From contig CAKSLI010000005.1 in NCBI GenBank assembly GCA_934466475.1, forward strand, positions 62,001 to 126,000: DNA of 64,000 bases, read 5' to 3'. The notes beneath the pieces were generated by a model. It was not told the DNA's origin. It saw only the letters and a program-made list of their open reading frames with translations, and searched no databases. Source of the stretch: an uncultured Oscillospiraceae bacterium (GTDB lineage Bacteria; Bacillota; Clostridia; Oscillospirales; Ruminococcaceae). Within the stretch, counting starts at the first letter, position 1. Each line of letters begins with the position of its first letter. Position numbers and translations under genes: made by a program. Below are positions 9,675-18,446 of the stretch, one piece after another.

Positions 9675-11565
9675 GGACAGCACCCCCTTCCTCTGCGGGA
9701 GCGGGCTCCGCCCCGTCCTCAACGTAATACTGCGCCTGCACGCGGAACATCTCCGCGTATGCGCCGTTCCTGTTCAGGAGCTCGTCATGGGTGCCGTATT
9801 CCACCATTTCGCCGCCCTTGAACATGGCTATCTTGTCGCAGAACCTCGTTGACGAAAGCCTGTGTGATATGTACACCGCAGATTTCTCGCCTATCATGCC
9901 GTCAAAGCTCTGGTAGAGGCGGTATTCCGCGAGGGCGTCAAGCGCCGCTGTCGGCTCGTCAAGCACCACCACCGGGGCTCCCTTGTACAAAGCCCTTGCG
10001 AGCGCCATTTTCTGCTTCTCGCCGCCGGAGAGGTCAACTCCGTCGTCGTAGAGGACCTTGAGCATTTCGGTGTCCATTCCCTTCGGCAGCCTGTCGAGCT
10101 TATCGCCCATTCCCGCCGCCCGCAGGAATTTCTCCGCCCTTGCCGTGTCGGTGTTCTCGGTGACCTGCATGGATACGTTCTCGCACAGCGGGAACGCGAA
10201 CACCTCGACCTCCTGGAAAGCCGGGGAGAACAGCTTGAAGTATTCCGCCCTGTCGAACTCCCGGATATCAATACCGTTGCAGAGTATCTGACCCTCCGTC
10301 ACATCGTACAGCCGCAGCAGTAACTTTATGAACGTGGTCTTTCCCGCGCCGTTGAGCCCGACTACCGCGAGCCTCTGCCCGGCTGGGAACGTGAGGTTCA
10401 GGTTTTTCAGCGCCCAGGTCTCCTGACCGCGGTACTTGTAGGAAACATTCCGGAACTCGAACGTGTATCGGTCGGCTCTCGGCACCGGGGTGTGCTTTTC
10501 CTGGAGCTCGTCCGCGTTCTTTATGTCCATGTAGCTGCGGAAGTCGTCCACCTTTGCGGAGTGCTCCCGCATTCCCCCCAGCGACTGGAGGAACTGGCTG
10601 ACGTAATTCGAGAGCGCCATTGCACTGCCCGTGTACAGCGTGAAATCGCCGATGGACATTCCGTTCACCAGCATGTCGTATATCAGCCAGCCGTAGATTA
10701 TCACGTTGCGCACCAGGGATATCCCCTGGGAGAACCAGTTGTTCCAGCCCCAGTATTTCCGGGACTGTATCCAGTGCTCCAGCTCGATCTTATTGATCCC
10801 CCGGAACTTTTCCAGCAGCCATTTTTTCATCCCGTACAGCCGGATATCCTTGGCGTAGGCGAAGTCCGAGGAAGTATCCTGCATGTAGTACATTCTGCGC
10901 CAGTGGGGAGCCATGGCGTCCCACATGACCTCCTTATCCTTTATGCGGATATAGTCGAAATACACGAACTGTATGAACGACAGCACGAATATTATCAGCA
11001 CCAGCCAGAGGTTCAGCGTGGCGATTATTCCCACGGCTGCGATGACTGCGGTTATCTGCACCGCTCCTGACCACATGTTCGTCATCAGCGCGCCCAGTCC
11101 CTGCCAGTCGCCCTCTGCGCCGCGCTTCGCTTTCTGGAGCCGGTCGAGCATGTCCGGGTCCTCCAGCTGCTCGTACTCCATGGAGAGGGTCTTTGCGATA
11201 CGCTCCTGCACGAGGGCGTTGCGCGTCACCATGAAGCCGATACGGAGCTTCTTAGCGGAAAGCGTGTTCAGCCACATCATCACGAACTCCACCGCCGTGG
11301 TGCCGATGACGAGCCACAGAAGCGGCGTTATATCCGCGTTTTCCGCGCCCGCCTGCCGCGTTATCATGTCGATGACCAGCTTCGCTATCACCGTCCAGAT
11401 GTACGACATGGAGGCTCCCGCTATGCCCCCTATCACCAGGAACGCCACAACGCTCTTGCGGTAGCGCAGGAACGCCCTGATGATGTAAGCGCAGTTGCGG
11501 ACAACGCCGTACTCATGGTGCAGCGCGTCCGTCTGTTCCTTCTTTTTTTGTCTGTAAAAAAGCAT
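9667..11565 (-). CDS. ABC exporter half-transporter (permease-ATPase), first of a pair
   Basis: Fused permease-ATPase of 632 residues with Walker A GLNGAGKTT, signature LSGGEKQKMALARAL, Walker B VVVLDEPTAALD and H-loop SHRLSS. The C-terminus ends in an acidic, proline-rich tail. It overlaps the next subunit by a few bases, which suggests coupled synthesis of a heterodimeric exporter. It lies 67 bp after fabV on the same strand. The gap holds the stem GCCCGG/CCGGGC but no clear T-run, so read-through from fabV is possible. Confidence 0.9.
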   Translation of the reverse strand: MLFYRQKKKEQTDALHHEYGVVRNCAYIIRAFLRYRKSVVAFLVIGGIAGASMSYIWTVIAKLVIDMITRQAGAENADITPLLWLVIGTTAVEFVMMWLNTLSAKKLRIGFMVTRNALVQERIAKTLSMEYEQLEDPDMLDRLQKAKRGAEGDWQGLGALMTNMWSGAVQITAVIAAVGIIATLNLWLVLIIFVLSFIQFVYFDYIRIKDKEVMWDAMAPHWRRMYYMQDTSSDFAYAKDIRLYGMKKWLLEKFRGINKIELEHWIQSRKYWGWNNWFSQGISLVRNVIIYGWLIYDMLVNGMSIGDFTLYTGSAMALSNYVSQFLQSLGGMREHSAKVDDFRSYMDIKNADELQEKHTPVPRADRYTFEFRNVSYKYRGQETWALKNLNLTFPAGQRLAVVGLNGAGKTTFIKLLLRLYDVTEGQILCNGIDIREFDRAEYFKLFSPAFQEVEVFAFPLCENVSMQVTENTDTARAEKFLRAAGMGDKLDRLPKGMDTEMLKVLYDDGVDLSGGEKQKMALARALYKGAPVVVLDEPTAALDALAEYRLYQSFDGMIGEKSAVYISHRLSSTRFCDKIAMFKGGEMVEYGTHDELLNRNGAYAEMFRVQAQYYVEDGAEPAPAEEGGAVLE

Positions 11566-11632
11566 AATTACTCTCCGGGAAAGGGGGAGCAGACCTGCTC
11601 AGTGCCCGGCATTCATTCCGGGCGGCAGACCG

Positions 11633-12811
11633 TCAGACCTCCACGTCTGCGTCGTAGTCCACTCCGTCCATTCCAAAACCAAAGAGCTCATAGAAATCCT
11701 TCCAGTAGCCGTCTATGTCGGTGTATTCCCTGAAATTGTCGGCGTTGAGGAGGTTCCAGAGCTTCGTTACCTCGTCCTGGATCTCGGGCTTCATCTCGAG
11801 GTCGTCAAGACGTATTCTTCCCTCGCCGTCAACTGCGCCCTCCGTGGGCTTTCCGTCTGCGCCGAGCTTCTCAGCGAACAGGCGGTGCATCTGCTCGATG
11901 CAGCCCTCGTGCAGTCCCTTCTCCTTCATCACCTTGAAAAGGATAGAGATGTAGAGCGGAACTATCGGGATCGCCGCGCTGGACTGTGTTACCAGCGCCT
12001 TGTTGACGGAGATGTACGCTTTTATACCGTCTGCGGCGTATTTTTCGGTTATCTGCTTCGAGGTCTCGAACAGGTGAGCCTTCGCCCTGCCTATGGAACC
12101 CTCGAAATACATCGGGTGGGTTATTTCCGGGCCGATATACGAGTAGGCAACGGTAACGGCGTTGTCCTCTATCGCGTCGGCAGCTTTCAGTGCGTCTATC
12201 CATGCCGCCCAGTCCTCGCCGCCCATTACCTTGACGGTGGCGGTTATCTCCTCCTCGGTGGCAGGCTCAATGGTGACCTCGGAAACGGTGTTGTTCCTGA
12301 GGTCGATAGTCTTGTTGGTGTAAGGGGCTCCGGTGGTCTTGAGCACGGAGGAATATGTCACATCGCCGACTGTTCTCCTGGGAGCCGCAAGGCTGTAAAT
12401 AACGGCGTCAACCTTTCCGAGGTCGGACTTGATGAGGTCGATGACCTCCTTCTTGCACTCGTCGGAATACGCGTCGCCGTTGACTGTCTTTGCGTACAGC
12501 CCGTCAGCCTGCGCGAACTTCTCGAACGCCTTTGTGTTGTACCAGCCGGAGGTGCCCGTCTTGTTTCCGCTCGCGGGACGGTCGAACATAACGCCGAGCG
12601 TCGCCGCGCCTGCGGAGAACGCCAGCGCGATGCGGCTTGCAAGTCCGTAGCCCATGGAGCTCCCTATAACGAGGACCTTTTTCGGCTTGAAGCCGCTGTC
12701 CTCCGCTCTCTTTGACTTAACATACTCTATTTCGTTTCTTACGACTGCCTCGCAGCCCACCGGGTGAGCCGTGGTGCATATAAAACCTCTTACCTTTGGC
12801 TTGACTATCAT
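11633..12811 (-). CDS. fabV: trans-2-enoyl-ACP/CoA reductase, FabV/TER family
   Basis: NADH-dependent reductase of the enoyl step. The 392-residue protein has the FabV/TER start (VKPKVRGFICTTAHPVGC), the dinucleotide loop VIGSSMGYGLASRI and the family's Tyr-X8-Lys active site in YFEGSIGRAK. No fabI, fabK or fabL is seen beside the fab/acc operon, so this enzyme may serve fatty-acid synthesis. A TER role in acyl-CoA reduction, as in butyrate formation, cannot be excluded from sequence alone. AAAGGAG precedes ATG 12811. Confidence 0.93.
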   Translation of the reverse strand: MIVKPKVRGFICTTAHPVGCEAVVRNEIEYVKSKRAEDSGFKPKKVLVIGSSMGYGLASRIALAFSAGAATLGVMFDRPASGNKTGTSGWYNTKAFEKFAQADGLYAKTVNGDAYSDECKKEVIDLIKSDLGKVDAVIYSLAAPRRTVGDVTYSSVLKTTGAPYTNKTIDLRNNTVSEVTIEPATEEEITATVKVMGGEDWAAWIDALKAADAIEDNAVTVAYSYIGPEITHPMYFEGSIGRAKAHLFETSKQITEKYAADGIKAYISVNKALVTQSSAAIPIVPLYISILFKVMKEKGLHEGCIEQMHRLFAEKLGADGKPTEGAVDGEGRIRLDDLEMKPEIQDEVTKLWNLLNADNFREYTDIDGYWKDFYELFGFGMDGVDYDADVEV

Positions 12812-12882
12812 AAATAAATCTCCTTTCTGCCGGACAGTTCCCCGCAGACACGTTGGCGGGGACGTCCCGAAGCACTGAAAAT

Positions 12883-12940
12883 ACTGCGGAATCCGCAGTG
12901 CGTACAGATTTATTGTACCATAAAACCGCGGATTTTACAA
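12883..12940 (-). promoter_or_regulatory. fabV promoter and leader palindrome
   Basis: On the minus strand, TTGTAA (12940-12935), 17 bp, TACAAT (12917-12912). Downstream in the leader lies a perfect inverted repeat, ACTGCGGA and TCCGCAGT around one base (12883-12899). It could be an operator or a leader hairpin. Confidence 0.6.
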
Positions 12941-12977
12941 GGGGGAGGAGGAAAATAATTCAGAGCAGCGGCGACTG

Positions 12978-13240
12978 CGCGTGTTCCGTGCGCGTATCGC
13001 CCGTAAAATGAGAGCCACGGTGTTTACTCGCGCTTCGCGCTTAGTCTGCGCAGAGGCGAAATTCCCCTCACATAGTCTTATTTCAGCGCGTTTTTATTTA
13101 CGGAGCGCGTCGTAATTCCGCTCCCAAAAGCGCTAAAGGGGCGTGGGTCGGGGCAGACAAACGGAACGTTTGTCTGGGAAACTAAGAGTTTTCCCCCACA
13201 AAGCAGCATAAAGTCTTAATCTCACCTATCCTCCGGAACG
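12978..13240 (+). repeat. Family R dispersed repeat, copy R2
   Basis: Nearly full copy: head (GTTTACTCGCG), the CTTAGTCTGCGCAGAGGCG module, the AAAAGCGCTAAAGGGG module, the ACAAACGG hairpin, the AGAGTTTTCCCCCACA box and the GTCTTAATCTCACCTATCC end. That last end faces the 3' end of the minus-strand lipoprotein gene, with a terminator in between. No gene is visible in this gap. Confidence 0.85.
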
Positions 13241-13310
13241 CGCCACGCACAATGTTCCCGACCGCACGCCGCTTCAGACATCCCCCACTGCCCGGACAGC
13301 CAAAATCCGC

Positions 13311-13343
13311 AAAAGAAACGCGGCGCCGGAACACCGGCGCCGC
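13311..13343 (-). terminator. terminator-like hairpin downstream of the lipoprotein gene
   Basis: Ten-base perfect stem GCGGCGCCGG/CCGGCGCCGC (13320-13343) followed on the minus strand by GTTTCTTTT. It lies 168 bp past the lipoprotein stop. Confidence 0.7.
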
Positions 13344-13510
13344 ACGGGTATATTATAACCAGCCGTTGTATGCCTCCGGCGGCTCTGAGGGCGCACCGCA
13401 GGTTCCGGCGCGCCACCTTCGGCGCGGCTGTGGACTTTCGCATTCCAGCGCGTCTGCGCCGCTGCGCCATACCCTGCCTTATAATATGCCCGGTCAGCCC
13501 TCCGCGTGAA
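13344..13510. other. intergenic DNA between lipoprotein gene and its terminator
   Basis: I see no RBS-led gene here. A plus-strand open frame ending in YNMPGQPSA lacks a start context, and a minus-strand frame is arginine-rich noise. It is best treated as a long 3' untranslated region. Confidence 0.5.
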
Positions 13511-14503
13511 TCACTCCTCGCCGGAGCACGCAGGCACGCTGTACTCCGTTGCCACGATGAGGTAAAATACATAATCGCACGTACCCTGCGGCATTTCTAC
13601 CGTGATACGGCAGGGAGCCTCGAACTCCATGTCCGGCAGCGTTATTTCCCCGCCGGAATACTCCAGCGCGGTCGCGCTGTCCTCAGCCGTGTAGTACGCC
13701 GCCGACGTTATCGCGGAATTCTCCGGGAGCTTCACTGTGAGCGTGCTCCCCGGGTCGCAGAGGTATCCGCCAGTGTACCCCGCTTCGAACATCTGCCACG
13801 GAGAGGGGCAGTCAACCGTCGCCGTGAGCGCTTCTTCACCGTCCGTTACCGTCCAGGTGTAGCCGCCGCGGGTCATCTCATAGCCGTAGTCCCCGCTGTA
13901 TACGCGGAGCCTCGGCGGCTCGCTCTCCATGCGCTGGCTTCTCGTCACCGTGAAGTAATAATCGCAGTTCCCCCTGTCGAATTCCACCCGCGCCGAGACC
14001 ACGCCGTCCGGGCAGTCGTCCGGGAAATCCACCGTGCCGTCTGCGGAATACTCCAGCGGAACGGCTTCCGAGCCGTCCAGCGGGAACAGGCTTACCTCCG
14101 CGAGAGTTCCACCGGACAGCAGTATTCTCGGGGAGCTGTCGATAAGATCAAGGTCTATCCGCGCGGTTATAAGACCCTGGTTTTCACATTCCACAGCCCC
14201 CGCGCTGCTTTTTGCCGTGACTTGTCCGTCAACATCCCACTCGCTTCTGCCAGAGGTCATAAGCGCGCATGCGGCAAGCCCCTCGCCGCTGTATTCCACC
14301 CGGAGCTGCGGCGGCTCCGATTCGTCCGGGACTTCCCGGGTCGCTTCCCGGGTAACTAACGCTATGTCCGGCTCAATGACCGGGGCAATCTCTGTCGCAT
14401 TCGAGGAATTTACCTCGCCTATCGCGGGGGAAGTCCCCCGGGAAGCGCACCCGGACAGCGCCAGGACAGCCATTAGCGTTGAAATCGCAACGTATCTTTT
14501 CAT
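13511..14503 (-). CDS. secreted lipoprotein with a duplicated beta-sandwich-like domain
   Basis: The 330-residue protein has a signal peptide with lipobox ALSGC (Cys near 18), so it is probably anchored to the outer face of the membrane. After an acidic linker there are two similar units. Each begins EPPQLRV/EPPRLRV and ends with a Gly-x-Cys-Asp-Tyr-x-Phe strand (NCDYYFTV, TCDYVFYL). This resembles cadherin-like or Ig-like repeats of clostridial surface proteins, but I do not recognise a family. The start at ATG 14503 is set by AAAGGAGG seven bases upstream. Confidence 0.75.
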   Translation of the reverse strand: MKRYVAISTLMAVLALSGCASRGTSPAIGEVNSSNATEIAPVIEPDIALVTREATREVPDESEPPQLRVEYSGEGLAACALMTSGRSEWDVDGQVTAKSSAGAVECENQGLITARIDLDLIDSSPRILLSGGTLAEVSLFPLDGSEAVPLEYSADGTVDFPDDCPDGVVSARVEFDRGNCDYYFTVTRSQRMESEPPRLRVYSGDYGYEMTRGGYTWTVTDGEEALTATVDCPSPWQMFEAGYTGGYLCDPGSTLTVKLPENSAITSAAYYTAEDSATALEYSGGEITLPDMEFEAPCRITVEMPQGTCDYVFYLIVATEYSVPACSGEE

Positions 14504-14564
14504 ATAAATACCTCCTTTGCTTTCTATGAATAAAACCGCGCATGGGGCAAAAAGGCTGCAAACC

Positions 14565-14593
14565 TTGACAAAAAAGTTTTCCGGGGCTATAAT
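14565..14593 (+). promoter_or_regulatory. consensus promoter of the AlkD-like gene
   Basis: TTGACA at 14565-14570, 17 bp, TATAAT at 14588-14593, only 20 bp before the start codon, leaving a very short leader with AAGGAGG. Confidence 0.85.
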
Positions 14594-14613
14594 GTAGAAA
14601 AAGGAGGTCCGCC

Positions 14614-15306
14614 ATGACAACAGACGAAATAAGAGCCCGGCTTTTCGCGCTCCAGGACGTGAAATACCGCGATTTTCAGGCAAAGCTGATACCGGGCGTC
14701 CCAAAGGAAACCATTATAGGCGTGCGCACGCCGGAGCTCCGCAGATTCGCAAAGGAAGCCGGCGAAAGCGGGGATTTCCTCGCGGAGCTCCCGCACAGGT
14801 ACTACGATGAGAACCAGCTCCACGCGTTCATCATCTCCGCGGTCAGGGACAGGCAGGAGTGCCTGCGCCGGGTGGAGGAATTCCTGCCATACGTTGACAA
14901 CTGGGCGACCTGCGACCAGATGTCCCTCAAATGCTTCAGGAAAGCCCCCGCAGAGCTCCTGCCGCATATACGTCGCTGGCTGGCTTCCCCGGAGACCTAC
15001 ACGGTCCGCTTCGGGATAGGCTGCCTTATGGAGTTCTTCCTTGACGAAAATTTCCGCCCGGAATACCCCGAATTGGTCTCCGCCGTGCACAGTGAAGAAT
15101 ACTACGTCCGCATGATGATCGCCTGGTACTTCGCCACCGCCCTCGCAAAGCAGTACGACGCAGTTATCCCATACATCACGGAGCGCCGCCTTGACCCCTG
15201 GACTCACCGCAAAACTATCCAGAAGGCTGTCGAGAGCTTCCGCATTACCCCGGAGCAGAAAGATTACCTCAAAAGCCTGAAGGTCACCTCTAAAAACCTC
15301 GTTTGA
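14614..15306 (+). CDS. DNA alkylation repair protein (AlkD-like HEAT-repeat glycosylase family)
   Basis: HEAT-like repeat protein of the DNA alkylation repair family, which removes bulky or cationic alkylated bases. The 230-residue sequence has family blocks GVRTPELRRFAKE, YYDENQLHAF, VDNWATCDQMS and MIAWYFATA. The last seven residues (VTSKNLV) and the TGA stop are encoded by the left end of a family A miniature element. Removing the element and one target copy would end the protein at LKSLK followed by TAA. AAGGAGG precedes ATG 14614. Confidence 0.88.
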   Translation: MTTDEIRARLFALQDVKYRDFQAKLIPGVPKETIIGVRTPELRRFAKEAGESGDFLAELPHRYYDENQLHAFIISAVRDRQECLRRVEEFLPYVDNWATCDQMSLKCFRKAPAELLPHIRRWLASPETYTVRFGIGCLMEFFLDENFRPEYPELVSAVHSEEYYVRMMIAWYFATALAKQYDAVIPYITERRLDPWTHRKTIQKAVESFRITPEQKDYLKSLKVTSKNLV

Positions 15307-15440
15307 GTGAAAATGTGTATAGCACACCGCCTGCTTCAGAAAACCTCCTCGTAAGGCATACAGCCTTACTTCGTCGGCTTTCATCGCATTCGGCGCACTC
15401 TACCCATTTTCCCTTTTCAAACCGGTTTTTAGAGGTTCCC
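15282..15440 (+). mobile_element. Family A miniature inverted-repeat element, copy A1
   Basis: A 159-bp element beginning GGTCACCTCTAAAAACC and ending GGTTTTTAGAGGTTCCC, with a 4-bp target duplication TGAA (15278-15281 and 15441-15444). Subterminal sequences are also complementary, so the whole element can fold on itself around the hairpin AAGGC/GCCTT. It has no transposase and would need one supplied in trans. Confidence 0.9.
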
Positions 15441-15462
15441 TGAAATAATTTCCAAGTTTCTC

Positions 15463-15491
15463 TTGACAAACTTTCTGAAATGAGCTATAAT
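15463..15491 (+). promoter_or_regulatory. consensus promoter of the flavodiiron gene
   Basis: TTGACA at 15463-15468, 17 bp, TATAAT at 15486-15491, starting 22 bp after element A1. Confidence 0.85.
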
Positions 15492-15533
15492 AAAATCAGT
15501 ACTAATTACTATTTTTAAAGGAGCGTAAAAATC

Positions 15534-16682
15534 ATGACTATCACAAACGACATCAGATACATCGGCGTGAACGACCACGAGGTAGACCTGTTCGAGGGAC
15601 AGTACATCGTGCCCAACGGCATGGCGTACAATTCCTACGTCATACTGGACGAAAAGACCGCCGTTATGGACACCGTTGACGCGCATTTCGGCGGGGAATG
15701 GCTCGCAAACCTCGAAAGGGAGCTCGCCGGCAGAACCCCGGATTACCTCGTCGTTCAGCACATGGAGCCCGACCACTCCGCCAATATCGCCGTATTCGCC
15801 GAGAAGTACCCGGCGGCAAAGATCGTGGCTTCAAAGCAGGCTTTCGTGATGATGAAGCAGTTCTTCGGCACCGATTATCCGGAGCGCCAGCTCGTTGTCG
15901 CAGAAAAGGATACACTGGAGCTCGGAAAGCACACGCTGAATTTCATCGCCGCGCCCATGGTCCACTGGCCGGAAGTCATCATGACCTACGACAGCACGGA
16001 TAAGGCGCTGTTCTCCGCGGACGGCTTCGGAAAGTTCGGCGCGCTCGACGTTGACGAGGACTGGGACTGCGAAGCCCGCCGCTATTATTTCGGCATTGTC
16101 GGGAAGTACGGCGTGCAGGTACAGGCGGTTCTGAAAAAGGCGGCGGCGCTGGATATTCAGATAATCTGCCCGCTCCACGGCCCCGTGCTCTCAGAGAACC
16201 TCGCTCATTATATCGGGCAGTATAACACCTGGTCAAGCTACGGCGCTGAGAGCGAGGGCGTTGTAATCGCCTGCGCAAGCGTATACGGCAATACCAGGAA
16301 TGCGGCGGATATTCTCGCGGCGAAGCTGGCTGACAAGGGCGTAAAGGTGGTATTCCACGACCTGGCAAGGGACGATATGGCAGAGTGCGTTGAGGACGCA
16401 TTCCGTTACGGGAAGCTGGTGCTTGCCTCCCCGACATATAACGCGGACGTGTTCCCCTGCATGAAGGAGTTCATCAATCACCTGACAGAGAGGAATTATC
16501 AGAAGCGCACGATAGGCATTATCGAGAACGGCTCGTGGGCTCCCATGGCGGCGAAGGTCATGAAGGGGATGTTCGAGAAGAGCAAGGAGATCGCGTTCAC
16601 GGAGACCACGGTAACGGTGCGTTCTGCGGTGAATGACGCGAATAAGGAGCAGCTCGGGAAGCTGGCGGAGGAGCTGGCGTAA
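15534..16682 (+). CDS. FprA-family flavodiiron protein (A-type flavoprotein)
   Basis: Cytoplasmic oxygen or nitric oxide reductase used by anaerobes for oxidative defence. The 382-residue protein has an N-terminal metallo-beta-lactamase-like diiron domain with the ligand motif HMEPDHS and further ligands near HWPEV and PLHGP. A flavodoxin domain follows from about residue 240 (CASVYGNTRNAA). No rubredoxin domain is fused. A good RBS (AAAGGAG) precedes ATG 15534. The gene is monocistronic with a consensus promoter. Confidence 0.95.
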   Translation: MTITNDIRYIGVNDHEVDLFEGQYIVPNGMAYNSYVILDEKTAVMDTVDAHFGGEWLANLERELAGRTPDYLVVQHMEPDHSANIAVFAEKYPAAKIVASKQAFVMMKQFFGTDYPERQLVVAEKDTLELGKHTLNFIAAPMVHWPEVIMTYDSTDKALFSADGFGKFGALDVDEDWDCEARRYYFGIVGKYGVQVQAVLKKAAALDIQIICPLHGPVLSENLAHYIGQYNTWSSYGAESEGVVIACASVYGNTRNAADILAAKLADKGVKVVFHDLARDDMAECVEDAFRYGKLVLASPTYNADVFPCMKEFINHLTERNYQKRTIGIIENGSWAPMAAKVMKGMFEKSKEIAFTETTVTVRSAVNDANKEQLGKLAEELA

Positions 16683-16700
16683 ATCTTATCAATGTCGTTA

Positions 16701-17028
16701 GCACGTGTTCCGTTCCCGTATCGCCTTTCAAAGTTGAGCTACGGCGTTTACTCGCGGTCGAGGGGGCGGTCCCCCTCGCAGGTCAAGGGCGGCGCCCTTG
16801 TCGCCTCCGCAGAGGCGAAACACTCCTTACAAATCAAATATCCGTCATTTTATCCATTGTTGTGCGCGTTATATTCCCGCTCCAAAAGCGCTAAGGGGGG
16901 TGAAAGGGGGGAAAACAAGAGTTTCCCCCCACAAAGCAACATAAAGTCTTAATCTCACCTATCCTCCGAAACAGTCCGGTGGACTGTTCCGGACGGAACG
17001 CGTCGGGCACACTGTTCCGGACGGAACT
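16701..17028 (+). repeat. Family R dispersed repeat, copy R3
   Basis: Near full-length copy in the convergent gap between fprA and the MATE gene. Its conserved end (CATAAAGTCTTAATCTCACC, then AACAGTCC/GGACTGTT) faces the MATE stop. The purine-rich box here reads GGGGGGAAAA and TTTCCCCCC, a longer stem than in other copies. No gene is seen in this gap. Confidence 0.85.
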
Positions 17029-17102
17029 CCCAGAAATACCGGAGGGGCGGCCGCCATGACCGTCCCTCCCGCGCTTTATGCCCGGAAAACCGCGCCCTGC
17101 AC

Positions 17103-18446
17103 TCAGAAATACCCGTACTTCTTTCTCTTTGCGAACAGGAAGATAATGGAGATAATGAACGCACAGACCTCCGCGAAAACAACGGAGAGCCAAACTCCGT
17201 CAAGACCCCAGACCGCCGGTAGGATAAGCACCGCCGCCAGCTGGAACACCAGGGTGCGCAGGAACGAAACCGCCGCCGAAACCGCGCCGTTGTTCAGCGC
17301 CGTGAAGAACGAGGAACACCATATATTGAAGCCCGACAGAAGGAACGCGAACGAGAACAGCCTGAACGCGTGACGCGTCATCTCGAACAGCCCCTCGTCG
17401 TAGCCCACGAATATATGCGCCAGCGGAGCCGCCAGTACCTGCGCCAGGCACACCATTACAGCCCCCGTGATGAGCATGGTGCGAACGCTCTTCTTCAGGA
17501 TGTTGTTCAGCTCGCCGCGGTTCTGCGCGCCGTAGTTGTAGCCGGTTATCGGCGCAGTGCCGATAGAATAGCCGATGTACACCGCCGCAAATATGAACTG
17601 CACATACATCAGCACTCCGTAGGCGGAAACGCCGTCCTGCCCCGCGAGCTCCAGCAGCTGGAAATTATACAGCATACTCACCACCGAGGACGAAATGTTC
17701 GTCATCAGCTCCGAGGAGCCGTTCGCGCACGCCTTCAGTATAGGGCGGAGCTCCAGCCGGGTGCGCACCAGCCGAAGCGTGCTTCCGTTGTTCTTTTTAA
17801 GGAAGAATATCAGCGGCAGCAGCCCTCCCACAGTCTGGCTCAGTCCGGTCGCGCACGCCGCGCCGACTACTCCCCACCGGAAGCCCACGATAAAAAGCGC
17901 GTCAAGCGCCATGTTAGTGAGCCCCGCCGCAACTATCACGACAAGCCCCAGCTTCGGGCGCTCCGCCGTCACAAGGAAGCTCTGGAACACGTTCTGGAGC
18001 ATGAACATCGTGTTGAACACAAGGCACGTCCGTGCGTAGAGCACGCAGCTATCCAGCATGTCAGCCTCAGCGCCGAGCAGAACCGCCACCTTGTCCGCAA
18101 AGACGAACCCCAGCACCGAGACCGTAACTCCCAGTATCAGCGTGAGGTATATCATCATCGAGAACACGCGCCGCGCCAGGTCCTCGTTCTTCTCGCCGAG
18201 GTGCTTTGCGACAAGCGCGCTGCCGCCGGTGCCTATCATGAATCCCACGCCGCCCAGTATCATCAGGAACGGCATGACAAGGTTTATCGAGGCGAACGCG
18301 GTCTTCCCCACGAAGTTGGACACGAAGAATCCGTCCACCACGCCGTAGATCGAGGTGAACACCATCATTCCGATAGACGGCAGGCAGAATCTCAGCAGCC
18401 TGCCGAACGTGAAGTGATCGGACAGTTGTATAATATCTTTTTTCAT
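17103..18446 (-). CDS. MATE-family multidrug or toxin efflux transporter
   Basis: Na+- or H+-driven antiporter with about 12 membrane helices and 447 residues. It shows the paired MATE halves with PSIGMMVFTSIYGVVDGFFVSNFVG near the start and GTGGSALVAKHLGEKN, typical of the DinF/MepA-like branch. The start is ATG 18446, which shares four bases (ATGA) with the stop of the MarR gene. The two form an operon in which the regulator probably controls the pump. Confidence 0.92.
   Translation of the reverse strand: MKKDIIQLSDHFTFGRLLRFCLPSIGMMVFTSIYGVVDGFFVSNFVGKTAFASINLVMPFLMILGGVGFMIGTGGSALVAKHLGEKNEDLARRVFSMMIYLTLILGVTVSVLGFVFADKVAVLLGAEADMLDSCVLYARTCLVFNTMFMLQNVFQSFLVTAERPKLGLVVIVAAGLTNMALDALFIVGFRWGVVGAACATGLSQTVGGLLPLIFFLKKNNGSTLRLVRTRLELRPILKACANGSSELMTNISSSVVSMLYNFQLLELAGQDGVSAYGVLMYVQFIFAAVYIGYSIGTAPITGYNYGAQNRGELNNILKKSVRTMLITGAVMVCLAQVLAAPLAHIFVGYDEGLFEMTRHAFRLFSFAFLLSGFNIWCSSFFTALNNGAVSAAVSFLRTLVFQLAAVLILPAVWGLDGVWLSVVFAEVCAFIISIIFLFAKRKKYGYF

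Noticed and set aside
13252..13509. Plus-strand frame ending YNMPGQPSA
   Set aside because: No RBS or promoter, and it overlaps the end of R2 and a terminator hairpin.
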